Of a stretch of 64,000 nt of DNA, positions 54,841 to 63,882 are shown in pieces. Source of the DNA: Propioniciclava soli (GTDB lineage: Bacteria > Actinomycetota > Actinomycetes > Propionibacteriales > Propionibacteriaceae); contig NZ_JACYOT010000007.1 in the NCBI RefSeq assembly GCF_014858005.1, positions 124,001 through 188,000 on the forward strand. The letters are read 5' to 3'. The notes below the pieces were generated by a model. It had not been told where the DNA came from and searched no databases. It saw nothing but the letters and a program-made list of their open reading frames with translations. Position numbers and translations under genes: made by a program. How positions within the stretch are numbered: the first letter of the stretch is position 1; every line of letters starts with the position of its first letter.

Positions 54841-57800
54841 CCGCCATGCTGCCCGAAATTCCCTCCCCGACCACCGGCGCTCCGACGATCAGGGCGTCGT
54901 TCACGCAGGCCGGGGCGCTGGCGTCCCTCACGGCCGACGACCTGAGCCTCGTGCAGTACCCGGCCAGCGATCACGAGGCCGGCCCCCACCAGGTGTGGTT
55001 GCGGGTGCGGCGCGACGATGGCACCGATCCGCTGCCGCTGACCGGGCCGGCGTGCGGGGGGCGGATCCGGCGCAGCAACGACGGTGTGGTGCTGGCCGGC
55101 GACCACGGCGGCGTGGCCTGGACGCTGACCTGGCGGCAGCCCGCCCCGGGGGTGTTCGGGTGGGTGGTGGGCCTGGTCAACAGGGGTGCCGACCCCGTCG
55201 TGGTGGACGCCGTGTGGACCGTGGATGCCGCCCTCACCGAGCTGGACGCCCTGCAGCGCAGCGAGAACTACGTGGCTCAGTACCTCGACGTCACGCCGCT
55301 GACCGACGCCGAGGGGTTCGCGCTGGCCGTCCGACAGAACATGCCGGGCGCCGTCCACCCCTGGCTCGCGGTGATGGCATCGGTGCCCGTGGTGGGGTGG
55401 TGCACCGATGCGCTCCAGTTGCGGGGGGCCGTGCCGGGCACCGGGCTCGACCTCACCCGCGACCTGCCCGGCCAGCGGCTCCAGCACGAGCACACGCTGC
55501 TCGGCCTGCAGACCGAGCCGGTCACGCTGGCGCCGGGAGCGTCGGCGATGCTCTGCTTCGGCGGCCTCGCGGTGGCCGACCACCCGGAGCGGTCCTCCGA
55601 CGCCGACCTGCGGGTCGTGCGCACCGCGCTGGAGGACGCCCTGTTCGCGCCCCCGCCGGAGGCGGCGCCCGAGTTTGGGGGAGCGGGGACGGACGGCCCG
55701 GACGCGCCCCACGCCCTCGACTCCCTCGACACTCCGGACCCCCTCGACCCCCTCGACCCCCTCGACCCCCTCGACACTGGCGAGGAACCCGTGGGGACCA
55801 CGCTGTTCAGCCCCGTGACCTTCGCGCACGGCGAGGACGTGCCCGATGAGGAGTTCGCGGCCTGGGCCGGGGATGCCGAGCTCGAGACGGACGCCGATGG
55901 CCGGCCCTGGGCGGCGCTGTCGGGCCGCCGTCACGTGGTGCGGGGAACCAAGGAGCATGCCGTGCTGCGGCCGCACGGGCACGTGCAGCGCGTCGCGGCC
56001 GGACCGATGCCCACCGACCTCACGGTCGCCTCCACCGCCTGGATGGCGGGCACGTTCGCCGCGCAGGTGACGGTGGGTCACGCGTGCGCCGCCCCGCTGG
56101 TGTCGGTGCGCCGCAGCTACCTCGGGCTGACCCAGGCCGAGGGCGTCCGGATCTTCGTGCGCGACGGCGGCGCCTGGCGGCTGTTGGGCGTCCCCAGCGC
56201 GTGGGCGGTGGAAGACGAGCGCTGCACCTGGTGGTACCGCTGGGGCGGCCGGCTGCTGGTGGTGCGCTCAGAGCTGGGCTTGGCGGGGTTGACGGTGTCG
56301 ATCGAGGTGGCGGAGGGCGACCCGCTCGACCTGCGGCTCTTCGCCCGGGCGAGTGGCGGCGACGTGATCCGCACCGAGGAGAGGGCCACCGCGCTCACCC
56401 ACACCGTGGCGTTCGACGATGAAGCGGGCCACCGGGACGCCCCCGCGGAGACCGGTGCGGCGTGGCCGACCGTCACGCTGGCGTCCGACGACGTCGGCGC
56501 CCAGCGGTTGAATCGCATGCTCCCCTGGTTCACGGACAACGCGCTGGTGCACTACCAGGCACCGCGTGGGTTGGAGCAGTTCACCGGCGGGGCGTGGGGA
56601 ACGCGCGACGTGTGCCAGGGCCCGGTCGGCCTGTTCGTGGCGACCGGCCGGTGGGACGTGCAGCGCGCCGTGCTGCTCGCCACGTTCGCGGCGCAGCAGG
56701 ACAACGGCGACTGGCCGCAGTGGTTCCAGTACCTGCCCAGCCACGCCGGGCCGGGGTACCGGGAGAGCCACGGCGACGTCGTCTACTGGCCGCTGCTGGC
56801 GCTCGGGGAATACCTGACGGCAACCGGCGACGGCGGGATCCTGGACGAGGAGGTCGGCTGGGTGGCCGACGACGCGCTGGCGCCGGCGTCCAGCGTGCGG
56901 GCGCACGTCAAGGCGGCGCTGGGCCACCTCGCGGGCGAGCGCTCCGCCGATCCGCGGCTGCCGGCCTACGGGCACGGCGACTGGAACGACGCGCTGCAGC
57001 CGGCCAGCCCGGCGTTGGCGCGCTCGATGGTGTCGGCGTGGACGGCCACGCTGGAGATCAAGGCACTGCGCGCCCTGGCCGACGGGCTGCGGGCCGCAGG
57101 TCGGGCGACCGACCCTGCGGTGGAGCAGGCGACGGTGCAGGCGTCCGCCACGGCCGACGCGCTGCGCGAGCGGCTCGTCGTCGACGGCGAGCTGTGCGGA
57201 TACGCGGTGGCGAGCGACGACGGTCTGGAGCCGCTGGTGCACCCCGCGGACACCCGGACCGGGCTGCGGCATGGGTCGCTGCAGATGATCCATGCGCTGG
57301 CCGACGAGCTGTTGATGCCCGAGGAGGCCTCGGCGCACCTGGCCGTGATCGACGAACACCTCGACGGGCCCACCGGCATCTACTTGTTCGACCGGCCGGT
57401 GGAGTACTACGGCGGCGAGACCCACACGTTTCTGCGGGCCGAGGCGGCGTCGTTCTGGGGCCGCAAGATCGGGTTGATGTACATGCACGCGCACATCCGC
57501 TGGGTGGAGGCGCTGCTGCGCCTCGGCCTCGCCGAACGGGCCTGGGCCGCGCTGCAGCTGGTGCTGCCGCAGGGGTTGCGGGCGGCAGTCCCCGGGGCGG
57601 TGCCGATGCAGTCGAACTGCTATCACTCGTCGGTGGACGCCCTGTTCCCGGATCGCTACGCGGCCCAGGACGAGGCCGAGCGGTTGTTCGACCCGACGTT
57701 CGGTTTCGCCGGGGGCTGGCGGGTGTACTCGTCGGGCTCGGGGCTGGTGCTCCGGCTGGTGACCGAGGGATTCCTCGGGATGCGGGTGGTGGCTGACGGC

Positions 57801-58064
57801 CTGGAGCTGGATCCGGTGCTGCCCGCGGCGCTGGACGGGCTGGTGGCGACGGTTCCGCTGGGGGACCGCACGGCCCGGGTGACCTACCGCGTCCGCGCCC
57901 CGGGCTGCGGTGTGGGGCGGGTGGAGATCAACGGCCGCGTGGTGTTCCCGGCGGACGGGACCGCTCCGGTTGAGCGGAGGTACCGCGCCGGAGGCGTCCG
58001 GATCTCCCGCGACGCCTGGGGTGACGGCGACCTCGCCATCACGATCGAGGTCGGCGCGAGCTGA
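54837..58064 (+). CDS. GH94 glycoside phosphorylase, candidate 1,2-beta-oligoglucan phosphorylase
   Basis: The 1075-residue protein has an N-terminal beta-sandwich region and a C-terminal (alpha/alpha)6 barrel with the GH94 motif GDWND (residues 714-718, Asp as catalytic acid). FWPLLAL-like and TRDVCQGP substrate motifs and a GGETHTF loop also fit. Length fits the 1,2-beta-oligoglucan phosphorylase branch (over 1000 residues) better than cellobiose phosphorylases (about 800). It would phosphorolyse beta-1,2-glucan oligomers to glucose 1-phosphate. A low-complexity insertion of repeated LDP units (DNA 55723-55785) is present. GTG at 54837 or ATG at 54846. Confidence 0.85.
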   Translation: MTAMLPEIPSPTTGAPTIRASFTQAGALASLTADDLSLVQYPASDHEAGPHQVWLRVRRDDGTDPLPLTGPACGGRIRRSNDGVVLAGDHGGVAWTLTWRQPAPGVFGWVVGLVNRGADPVVVDAVWTVDAALTELDALQRSENYVAQYLDVTPLTDAEGFALAVRQNMPGAVHPWLAVMASVPVVGWCTDALQLRGAVPGTGLDLTRDLPGQRLQHEHTLLGLQTEPVTLAPGASAMLCFGGLAVADHPERSSDADLRVVRTALEDALFAPPPEAAPEFGGAGTDGPDAPHALDSLDTPDPLDPLDPLDPLDTGEEPVGTTLFSPVTFAHGEDVPDEEFAAWAGDAELETDADGRPWAALSGRRHVVRGTKEHAVLRPHGHVQRVAAGPMPTDLTVASTAWMAGTFAAQVTVGHACAAPLVSVRRSYLGLTQAEGVRIFVRDGGAWRLLGVPSAWAVEDERCTWWYRWGGRLLVVRSELGLAGLTVSIEVAEGDPLDLRLFARASGGDVIRTEERATALTHTVAFDDEAGHRDAPAETGAAWPTVTLASDDVGAQRLNRMLPWFTDNALVHYQAPRGLEQFTGGAWGTRDVCQGPVGLFVATGRWDVQRAVLLATFAAQQDNGDWPQWFQYLPSHAGPGYRESHGDVVYWPLLALGEYLTATGDGGILDEEVGWVADDALAPASSVRAHVKAALGHLAGERSADPRLPAYGHGDWNDALQPASPALARSMVSAWTATLEIKALRALADGLRAAGRATDPAVEQATVQASATADALRERLVVDGELCGYAVASDDGLEPLVHPADTRTGLRHGSLQMIHALADELLMPEEASAHLAVIDEHLDGPTGIYLFDRPVEYYGGETHTFLRAEAASFWGRKIGLMYMHAHIRWVEALLRLGLAERAWAALQLVLPQGLRAAVPGAVPMQSNCYHSSVDALFPDRYAAQDEAERLFDPTFGFAGGWRVYSSGSGLVLRLVTEGFLGMRVVADGLELDPVLPAALDGLVATVPLGDRTARVTYRVRAPGCGVGRVEINGRVVFPADGTAPVERRYRAGGVRISRDAWGDGDLAITIEVGAS
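55723..55785 (+). repeat. 9-bp tandem repeat (CCCTCGACC) inside the GH94 gene
   Basis: Near-identical 9-base units encode a PLDPLDPLD stretch at about residues 296-316. They keep the frame, so copy-number change would alter length without frameshift. Confidence 0.8.
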
Positions 58065-58095
58065 CGCTGTTCCGCGCTCCACCGGGGCGCGTCGC

Positions 58096-58410
58096 ACGAT
58101 CACGTGGCGCAGTTCACTGGCACGTGGCGCGGGGGAGCTCACGTGGCGGCCCGTGCAAGGCCCTCCACGTGAGTCGCGCTGCGCCACGTGGTGTTGGGGT
58201 GCGCCAGGTGGCTCGAGAAGTGACTCGGAGGGCGCCGACACGCACACTCCGGACTCGAGTGCGCCGGCGTCCCTGCCGTTGCCGTCGCGGCCCTGCCGTT
58301 GGCGTCACGTCCCTGCCGTTGTGGATGCCGCCCTGTCCGTGTTGCTCCCCCCTGCTGTTGCAACGGCAGGGGGGTTGGTTTCGAACAGGGCGGCGACGCC
58401 GACGGCAGGG
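58096..58410. repeat. R2: CACGTGG module plus 20-bp-period module
   Basis: CACGTGGCGCA-type copies lie at 58101, 58121 and near the centre. The centre 58139-58174 (CTCACGTGGCGGCCC....GGAGG-like arms) is followed by GCGCCACGTGG and GCGCCAGGTGG. Five 20-bp units with core CCCTGCCGTT start at 58268, 58288, 58308, 58328 and 58348, ending in the palindrome CCTGCTGTTGCAACGGCAGG. It lies between the GH94 and peptidase E genes and holds no gene. Bases 58121-58407 are about 90% identical to 59130-59376. Confidence 0.85.
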
Positions 58411-58419
58411 GGGCGCGGG

Positions 58420-59052
58420 TCACACGAGTTCCGTCACGTCACCGTCCATGACCAGAGCCTGCCCGTCGCGCAACCCCCAGAACGGCTGGCCGGCGCGCGC
58501 GTAGGCGGAGGCGACCTCGCCCAGCACCACCGATTCGGGATGGGTGGGCGTGTCGAGATGGGGCACGACGGGCCGATCGAGGATCCCCAGCCCGTCGAAG
58601 CGCACCTCGCCGTAGGCACGCTCGCAGTCGCTGACGGGGTCGCACTTCTCCAGGCCTCGTAGCGACGGCGCCAGCACGCAGGGCCCGGCGCTGAAACCGG
58701 CGTAGACGAGCCGGTCGTCTGCCAGCGCGTGGACGAGCGCCTCGTCGGCGCCCGAGCGGGCCATCGCCATGCGCAGCGTGAACACGTTGCCGCCACGCAC
58801 CCACACGAAGTCGACCCCGGCAAGCCGCGCGGCGAGCTCGTCACTCCGGGTCACCCGCAGGTCCAGATCGACGGCGTCGAGGCCGAGCGAGCGCAGCGCG
58901 GCCACCTGCGCGGAGAGGTCCCGGCGACGCCGGTCCTCGTCGTGTCCGTCCAGCGCGTTCATGATCACCGCTCCGCGTCCGTCCCCACGCACCAGCCCGG
59001 TGAGGCGCTCGGGGTGGTCACCGAGTTGGTAGGAGGAGAGGTAAAGACGCAT
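58420..59052 (-). CDS. Peptidase S51 family protein (dipeptidase E / cyanophycinase-like)
   Basis: The 210-residue protein has the S51 nucleophile motif YAGFSAGPCVLAPSLRG (GXSAG) and the pattern WVRGGNVFTLRMAM. Dipeptidase E-type enzymes cleave Asp-X dipeptides in the cytoplasm. Its ATG at 59052 has GATACT 6 bases upstream. It is the only gene between two direct copies of the repeat (R2 and R3), facing opposite to the GH94 gene. Confidence 0.88.
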   Translation of the reverse strand: MRLYLSSYQLGDHPERLTGLVRGDGRGAVIMNALDGHDEDRRRRDLSAQVAALRSLGLDAVDLDLRVTRSDELAARLAGVDFVWVRGGNVFTLRMAMARSGADEALVHALADDRLVYAGFSAGPCVLAPSLRGLEKCDPVSDCERAYGEVRFDGLGILDRPVVPHLDTPTHPESVVLGEVASAYARAGQPFWGLRDGQALVMDGDVTELV

Positions 59053-59086
59053 CGGCCCAGTATCCCCACGTCCGCCCGCTCGCGAC

Positions 59087-59444
59087 GTTCACCTGGCGCA
59101 TTTCACGTTCACGTGGCGCACGTCCTTGACACGTGGCGCGGGGGAGCTCACGTGGCGGCCCGTGCAAGGCCCTCCACGTGAGCCGCGCTGCGCCACGTGG
59201 GGTTCGGGTGCGCCAAGTGGCTCGAGAAGTGACTCGGAGGGCGCCGACACGCACACTCCGGTCTCGAGTGCGCCGGCGTCCCTGCTGTTGTGGGCGCCGC
59301 CCTGTCCGTGTTGCTCCCCCCTGCTGTTGCAACGGCAGGGTGGTTGGTTTCGAACAGGGCGGCGACGCCGAGGGCAGGGAGGCGCCCGCGACGGCAGGGA
59401 GGCGACGCCGAGGGCAGGGAGGCAGCGACCACGGCAGGGAGGCG
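59087..59444. repeat. R3: CACGTGG module plus 20-bp-period modules
   Basis: The same order as R2: CACGTGGCGC copies (59110, 59130), centre 59148-59183, then three CCCTGC-type 20-bp units at 59278, 59298 and 59318. Four 20-bp units with GGCAGGGA cores follow at 59361-59380, 59381-59400, 59401-59420 and 59421-59440. R2 has two more CCCTGCCGTT units than R3, an exact 40-bp difference. There is no gene in 59053-59512. Confidence 0.85.
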
Positions 59445-59512
59445 GACACCCCGGGGGAGGGGGGTGCTGACAGGGTCTGGCGCGGCCCGGGATCAGGCCG
59501 TTGAATGGAGGC

Positions 59513-59908
59513 ATGACTGAGTTCGAGCAGATGTTCCCCACCGGCGAGCCCAACGACGCCTACGCACAGTACTTCTCCGGTCAGAGCTACCTGGCCCCCT
59601 TGGCCAGCGGTGACGCCAACGTCAACAACGTGACGTTCGAACCCGGGTGCCGCAACAACTGGCACATCCACCACGGTGCCCAGCAGGTGCTCATCTGCAC
59701 CGCGGGAACGGGCTGGTACCAGGCCGAGGGCGAGCCGGCGCAGGAGCTCCAGCCCGGCACGGTCGTGACCGTTCCGGCCGAGGTGAAGCACTGGCACGGC
59801 GCCGCGGCGGGCAGCTGGTTCTCCCACCTCGCCGTCATGGTGCCGAAGGACGACGCCTCCAACGAGTGGCTCGAGCCGGTCAGCGACGAGGAGTACGACG
59901 CCCTCTGA
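59513..59908 (+). CDS. Cupin-domain protein
   Basis: The 131-residue single-cupin protein has the metal-binding motif NNWHIHHGAQQVLICTAGTG and the second motif PAEVKHWHGAA. Such proteins are often encoded with carboxymuconolactone decarboxylases or act as small metal-dependent enzymes; the function here is unknown. The ATG at 59513 follows GGAGG. It stands alone. Confidence 0.88.
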   Translation: MTEFEQMFPTGEPNDAYAQYFSGQSYLAPLASGDANVNNVTFEPGCRNNWHIHHGAQQVLICTAGTGWYQAEGEPAQELQPGTVVTVPAEVKHWHGAAAGSWFSHLAVMVPKDDASNEWLEPVSDEEYDAL

Positions 59909-60008
59909 CGCCACCCTCGGACGCCGGCCGCCCAGCCGCCCTCGGACGCCACCTGCAGTCGCCCCGCCGCCCCCGCCCCGGCAACCCGGTGCGCGCACGT
60001 CACCCTGA

Positions 60009-60037
60009 TTGACCCGGTTCCGGCGCCGGGATAGCGT
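60009..60037 (+). promoter_or_regulatory. Sigma-70-like promoter TTGACC-N17-TAGCGT
   Basis: TTGACC (60009-60014) and TAGCGT (60032-60037) are 17 bases apart. The ATG of the ABC gene lies 9 bases after the -10, so the transcript is nearly or fully leaderless. Confidence 0.6.
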
Positions 60038-60046
60038 GGGTCGGCC

Positions 60047-61888
60047 ATGCGTGACTTCCCGCCCGAGGTGGACGCCTCGGATTCTCCTCCCACTGCGAAC
60101 CCCAGCCGCTTCCTCGGCCAGATGGCCGCCGAGCAGGCTGGGGTGCTCGCGTGGACGTCGGCGCTGCTCGTCGCGTGGCAGGTGCCGAGCGTGGTGTCGC
60201 CGTGGTTGCTGGGCCGGGCCATCGACACCGGCGTCATCGACCGCGACATGTGGGCCACGCTCGGGTGGGCGGGCCTGCTGTTGCTCGCGATCCTCATCGG
60301 GGCGGCCGGCGGCATCCTGCAGCACACGATGGTCGTCCGCAGCTGGCTCATCGCGCTCTACGCCACCCAGAAGCGGGTCGGTCGGACGGCGGGGCGGCTC
60401 GGGCACGTTCTCGGACGCCGCGTGCCGACCGGGGAGGTGCTGTCGGTCAGCTCCTCGGACTCCGACACCTTCGGCGCCACCCTCGAGGTGCTGGCCCGGC
60501 TGATCGGCTCGCTGGTCGCGTTCGGGTTGGTGTGTGCCCTCATGTTCACCACGTCGCCGCTGCTGGCAACGGTCGTTCTGCTCGTCTCGCCGCTGATGCT
60601 CGCGGCGTCCCTCCCCGTGCTGCGCCCGCTCAGCCGGGCCCAGCGCGCCGAGCGCACCCAGAACGCCGAACTCACCAGCCAGGCCACCGACATCGTCGCC
60701 GGCCTCCGCATCCTGCGCGGCATCGGCGGCGAGGCCACCTTCGGCGCCAACTACCGCACCCAGAGCCAGCGCGTGCGGTTCCTCGGCGCGGCGGTCGCCA
60801 CGTGGCAAGGCGTGGTCGAGGCCATCTCGGTGCTGCTCTCCGGGGCACTCCTCGTGCTGCTCGTCTGGCTCGGCACGCACGAGCTCGCGGCCGGACGCCT
60901 CACCGTCGGCCAGCTGATCAGCTTCGTCGGCTACGCCCTCTACATGCTGTTCCCCCTCCAGACGTTCTTCGACTTCGCCCAGAAGTGGATCGCCGGCCGC
61001 GTCGCCGCCGCCAAGTCCGCCACCCTGTTCGCCCAGCCGTCGCCGTGGCGCCCCACCGGGAGGCCGGTCTCCGCCCACCCGACGCTGCGCGACGCGGCGT
61101 CCGGCGTCGTCGTCGAGCCGGGTCGGTTCCTCGGTGTCGTCTCCGCCGATCCGGACGCCGCCGCCGCCCTGGTCGATCGGCTCGGCCGCTACCTGCCGGC
61201 CGGCGCGCCGTCCGAAGAAGAAGAGGACGTCGACGAACTCACCGGACGCGCCCGCCGGCGCGCACTGGCCGCGCGCGCCACCCGTCGCGACGAGATCGCC
61301 CGGGCGGACGACGAGCGTGCGGCCCAGGCCTGGGGGGTCACGGCGGACGGCCTCGACCTCGCCGACGCCGACTTCGCGAGTCTCCGCGAACGCATCCTCG
61401 TGTCCGACACCTCTTCGATGCTGTTCGCCGGCACCCTGCAGGAAGCCGTCGACCCGTGGGGCACCCACACGCGCGCCGAGGCCGAGGCGGCGCTCGTCGC
61501 CGCCTGCGCCGAGGACGTCTTCGAGGCCCTCCCCGGCGGGTGGCAGGGCCGGATCGACGAGCGCGGCCGCGGCCTGTCCGGCGGCCAGCGGCAACGGGTC
61601 GTCCTCGCCCGCGCGCTGGTGGCGGACGCCGACGTGCTCTGCCTCGTCGAGCCGACCTCGGCCGTGGACGCCCACACCGAGGCCCGCATCGCGCCCCGGC
61701 TCGCCGCGCACCGGCAGGGCCGCACCACGGTCGTCACGACGGTGTCGCCGCTGGTGCTCCACGCCGTCGACGAGGTGGCCCTGCTCGTGGACGGCCGCGA
61801 GGTGGCCCGCGGCACGCACACCGACCTCTGGCAGCGCGACGACTACCGCCGCATCGTGGCCCGTGGGGAGGAGGGTGACGATGACTGA
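60047..61888 (+). CDS. ABC exporter half with degenerate ATP site (lacks Walker A)
   Basis: The 613-residue protein has a six-segment type IV ABC exporter domain (about 30-320), then an ATPase domain in which key parts are lost. The Walker A position reads GVVSADPDAAAALV instead of GXXGXGKST, the Q loop lacks Gln (VSDTSSMLF), and Walker B is LCLVEPTSAVD without the first Asp. The H loop lacks His (VVTTVSPLVL). The signature LSGGQRQRVVLARAL is intact. A charged insertion (EEEEDVDELTGRARRRAL) sits inside the nucleotide domain. It pairs with the next gene, which overlaps by 8 bases; the two would form one intact ATP site. The exported compound is not known. Confidence 0.88.
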   Translation: MRDFPPEVDASDSPPTANPSRFLGQMAAEQAGVLAWTSALLVAWQVPSVVSPWLLGRAIDTGVIDRDMWATLGWAGLLLLAILIGAAGGILQHTMVVRSWLIALYATQKRVGRTAGRLGHVLGRRVPTGEVLSVSSSDSDTFGATLEVLARLIGSLVAFGLVCALMFTTSPLLATVVLLVSPLMLAASLPVLRPLSRAQRAERTQNAELTSQATDIVAGLRILRGIGGEATFGANYRTQSQRVRFLGAAVATWQGVVEAISVLLSGALLVLLVWLGTHELAAGRLTVGQLISFVGYALYMLFPLQTFFDFAQKWIAGRVAAAKSATLFAQPSPWRPTGRPVSAHPTLRDAASGVVVEPGRFLGVVSADPDAAAALVDRLGRYLPAGAPSEEEEDVDELTGRARRRALAARATRRDEIARADDERAAQAWGVTADGLDLADADFASLRERILVSDTSSMLFAGTLQEAVDPWGTHTRAEAEAALVAACAEDVFEALPGGWQGRIDERGRGLSGGQRQRVVLARALVADADVLCLVEPTSAVDAHTEARIAPRLAAHRQGRTTVVTTVSPLVLHAVDEVALLVDGREVARGTHTDLWQRDDYRRIVARGEEGDDD

Positions 61889-63833
61889 CCGCACCGCAGT
61901 GGTCGGCGCCGCCGACGAGCTGCTGCCCGGGTCCGCCGCGACCTGGCGGCAGGAGCCGGAGGCCGCGCGCATCCCCGCGTCCCTGCACGTGGACCGCACC
62001 CTGCCACCCCGGCACCGCCTCGACCGGTGGGTCGCACGGCACCGCGAGCGGCAAGACCATGCGCGCGCCGTGTTCGCCGCCTCACGCAACCCCGAGCGCG
62101 GGTTGCCGGTGGCACGCATGCGCAGCGCCCTCGGCTTCATCGGATCCCTGCTGGGCACCCGCCGGCTGGGCGTGACGGCCATGATCGTGTTCAACGCGCT
62201 GGCCGCCGTGGCCGCGCTGGTGATCCCGCGTCTGCTGGGCGATCTCGTCGACGACGCGACCGGCGGCGGCGCCACGCTCCGCGAGACCGACACAGTGCTG
62301 CTGTTCGTCCTCGGCGTCGTGCTGGCGCACGGGGTGCTCACGTTCGCGGCCCGGCGGGCGTCGGCGGTGGTGGGGTACGACCTCCTGGCGGCCGCGCGCG
62401 AGCATGTCGTCGAGACGGTGCTGCGCCTGCCGCTGGGCAAGGTCGAGGCGGCCTCGAGCGGCGACCTGATCACCCGCATCACGTCCGACGTCAACAAGAT
62501 GAGCAACGCGGTGCGTTGGTCGCTGCCCAACCTCATGACGTCGGCCACGATGGTCGCCCTCACCGTGGTCGCGCTGCTGCTGAACTCGCCGCTGCTGACG
62601 CTGCCCTTGGTCCTGAGCGCAGTGATGCTGTTCTTCTCCGTGCGTTCCTACCTGAAGCGGGCCATCGCGGGCTACATCACCGAGTCGGCGACCTACTCGC
62701 GCATCAACGCGACCGTCACCGAGACGGTGGAGGGGGCGCGGACCGTCGAGGCGCTGCGCCTCGCCGCCCACCGCCAGCAGCGGCTGGACGACGACATCGC
62801 CGAGTCGTCCCAGGCCGAGCGTTACACGATGAGCCTGCGGAACCTGCTCTTCATCTGGCTCGACTTCGCCTTCCAGGTGCCGCTGGTGTTCGTGGTGCTC
62901 CTCGGCACGTGGGGCTACAGCGAGGGCTTGGTCACCGTGGGCCAGATCACCACGGCGGCCATCTACCTGCAGCAGCTCGTCTCACCGATGGACCGCCTCA
63001 TCCAGGTGCTGGACCACCTCCAGGTGGGCATCGCGGCCACCTCGCGTCTGCTCGGTGTCGCCGAGGTGCCGGACGACCGCACGCCCGGGGAGGTCACGCC
63101 CGCGGCGTCCGATCTCGTGGGCCGCGACCTGCGGTTCGCCTACCGCGAGGGCCACGACGTGCTGCACGGCGTCGACGTGGCGCTGCGCCCGGGGGAGCGG
63201 TTGGCGATCGTCGGGCCCTCCGGCTCGGGCAAGTCGACGCTCGGACGCCTCCTCGCCGGCATCAACCGGCCGCGGACGGGCGCGGTGACGGTCGGCGGCG
63301 TCGACGTCATGGACCTGCCGCTACCCGTGTTGCGCGGCGAGGTGTGCCTGGTGTCGCAGGAGCACCACGTGTTCGTCGGCACGCTGCGCGACAACATCGT
63401 GCTCGCCCGCGAGGGCGCGGCCACCGACGCCGACGTCCGCGCCGCGCTCGCCGCGGTGGATGCCCAGGGCTGGACCGACCGCCTGCCCGACGGGCTCGAC
63501 ACCCGCCTCGGGCAGGGCCGGACGGGGCTGACGCCGGCGCAGGCCCAGCAGGTGGCCCTGGCCCGGCTGGTGCTGGCCGACCCGCACACGCTCGTGCTGG
63601 ACGAGGCGACCTCGCTCATCGACCCGCGCACCGCCCGTCACCTCGAGGGCTCCATGGCTGCCCTGCTCAGCGACCGCACGGTCGTCGCCATCGCGCACCG
63701 CCTGCACACCGCGCACGACGCCGACCGCATCGCGGTGGTCATCGACGGCCGGATCGCCGAGCTCGGCTCCCACGACGACCTGTTGGCCGCCGACGGCGAG
63801 TACGCCCACCTGTGGCGCACCTGGCGGAGCTGA
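61881..63833 (+). CDS. ABC exporter half with intact Walker motifs but degenerate signature
   Basis: The 650-residue protein has a six-segment exporter domain and an ATPase domain with intact Walker A GPSGSGKST, Q loop VSQEHHVF, Walker B TLVLDEATS and H loop AIAHRL. The signature is LTPAQAQQ instead of LSGGQ. This is exactly complementary to its partner, so in the heterodimer only the site formed by this Walker A and the partner LSGGQ is catalytic. An N-terminal tail of about 85 residues precedes the first membrane segment. The ATG at 61881 follows GGAGGAGGG. Confidence 0.9.
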   Translation: MTDRTAVVGAADELLPGSAATWRQEPEAARIPASLHVDRTLPPRHRLDRWVARHRERQDHARAVFAASRNPERGLPVARMRSALGFIGSLLGTRRLGVTAMIVFNALAAVAALVIPRLLGDLVDDATGGGATLRETDTVLLFVLGVVLAHGVLTFAARRASAVVGYDLLAAAREHVVETVLRLPLGKVEAASSGDLITRITSDVNKMSNAVRWSLPNLMTSATMVALTVVALLLNSPLLTLPLVLSAVMLFFSVRSYLKRAIAGYITESATYSRINATVTETVEGARTVEALRLAAHRQQRLDDDIAESSQAERYTMSLRNLLFIWLDFAFQVPLVFVVLLGTWGYSEGLVTVGQITTAAIYLQQLVSPMDRLIQVLDHLQVGIAATSRLLGVAEVPDDRTPGEVTPAASDLVGRDLRFAYREGHDVLHGVDVALRPGERLAIVGPSGSGKSTLGRLLAGINRPRTGAVTVGGVDVMDLPLPVLRGEVCLVSQEHHVFVGTLRDNIVLAREGAATDADVRAALAAVDAQGWTDRLPDGLDTRLGQGRTGLTPAQAQQVALARLVLADPHTLVLDEATSLIDPRTARHLEGSMAALLSDRTVVAIAHRLHTAHDADRIAVVIDGRIAELGSHDDLLAADGEYAHLWRTWRS

Positions 63834-63882
63834 GCCCGTCGGGTCAACGGTCAGCGGTCGACGGAGCTGACGGCGACCGGTG

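Noticed and set aside
60047-63833. A frameshift or sequencing error explaining the missing Walker A
   Set aside because: The rest of both reading frames is intact, the missing Q-loop and H-loop residues are lost too, and the partner shows the complementary loss.
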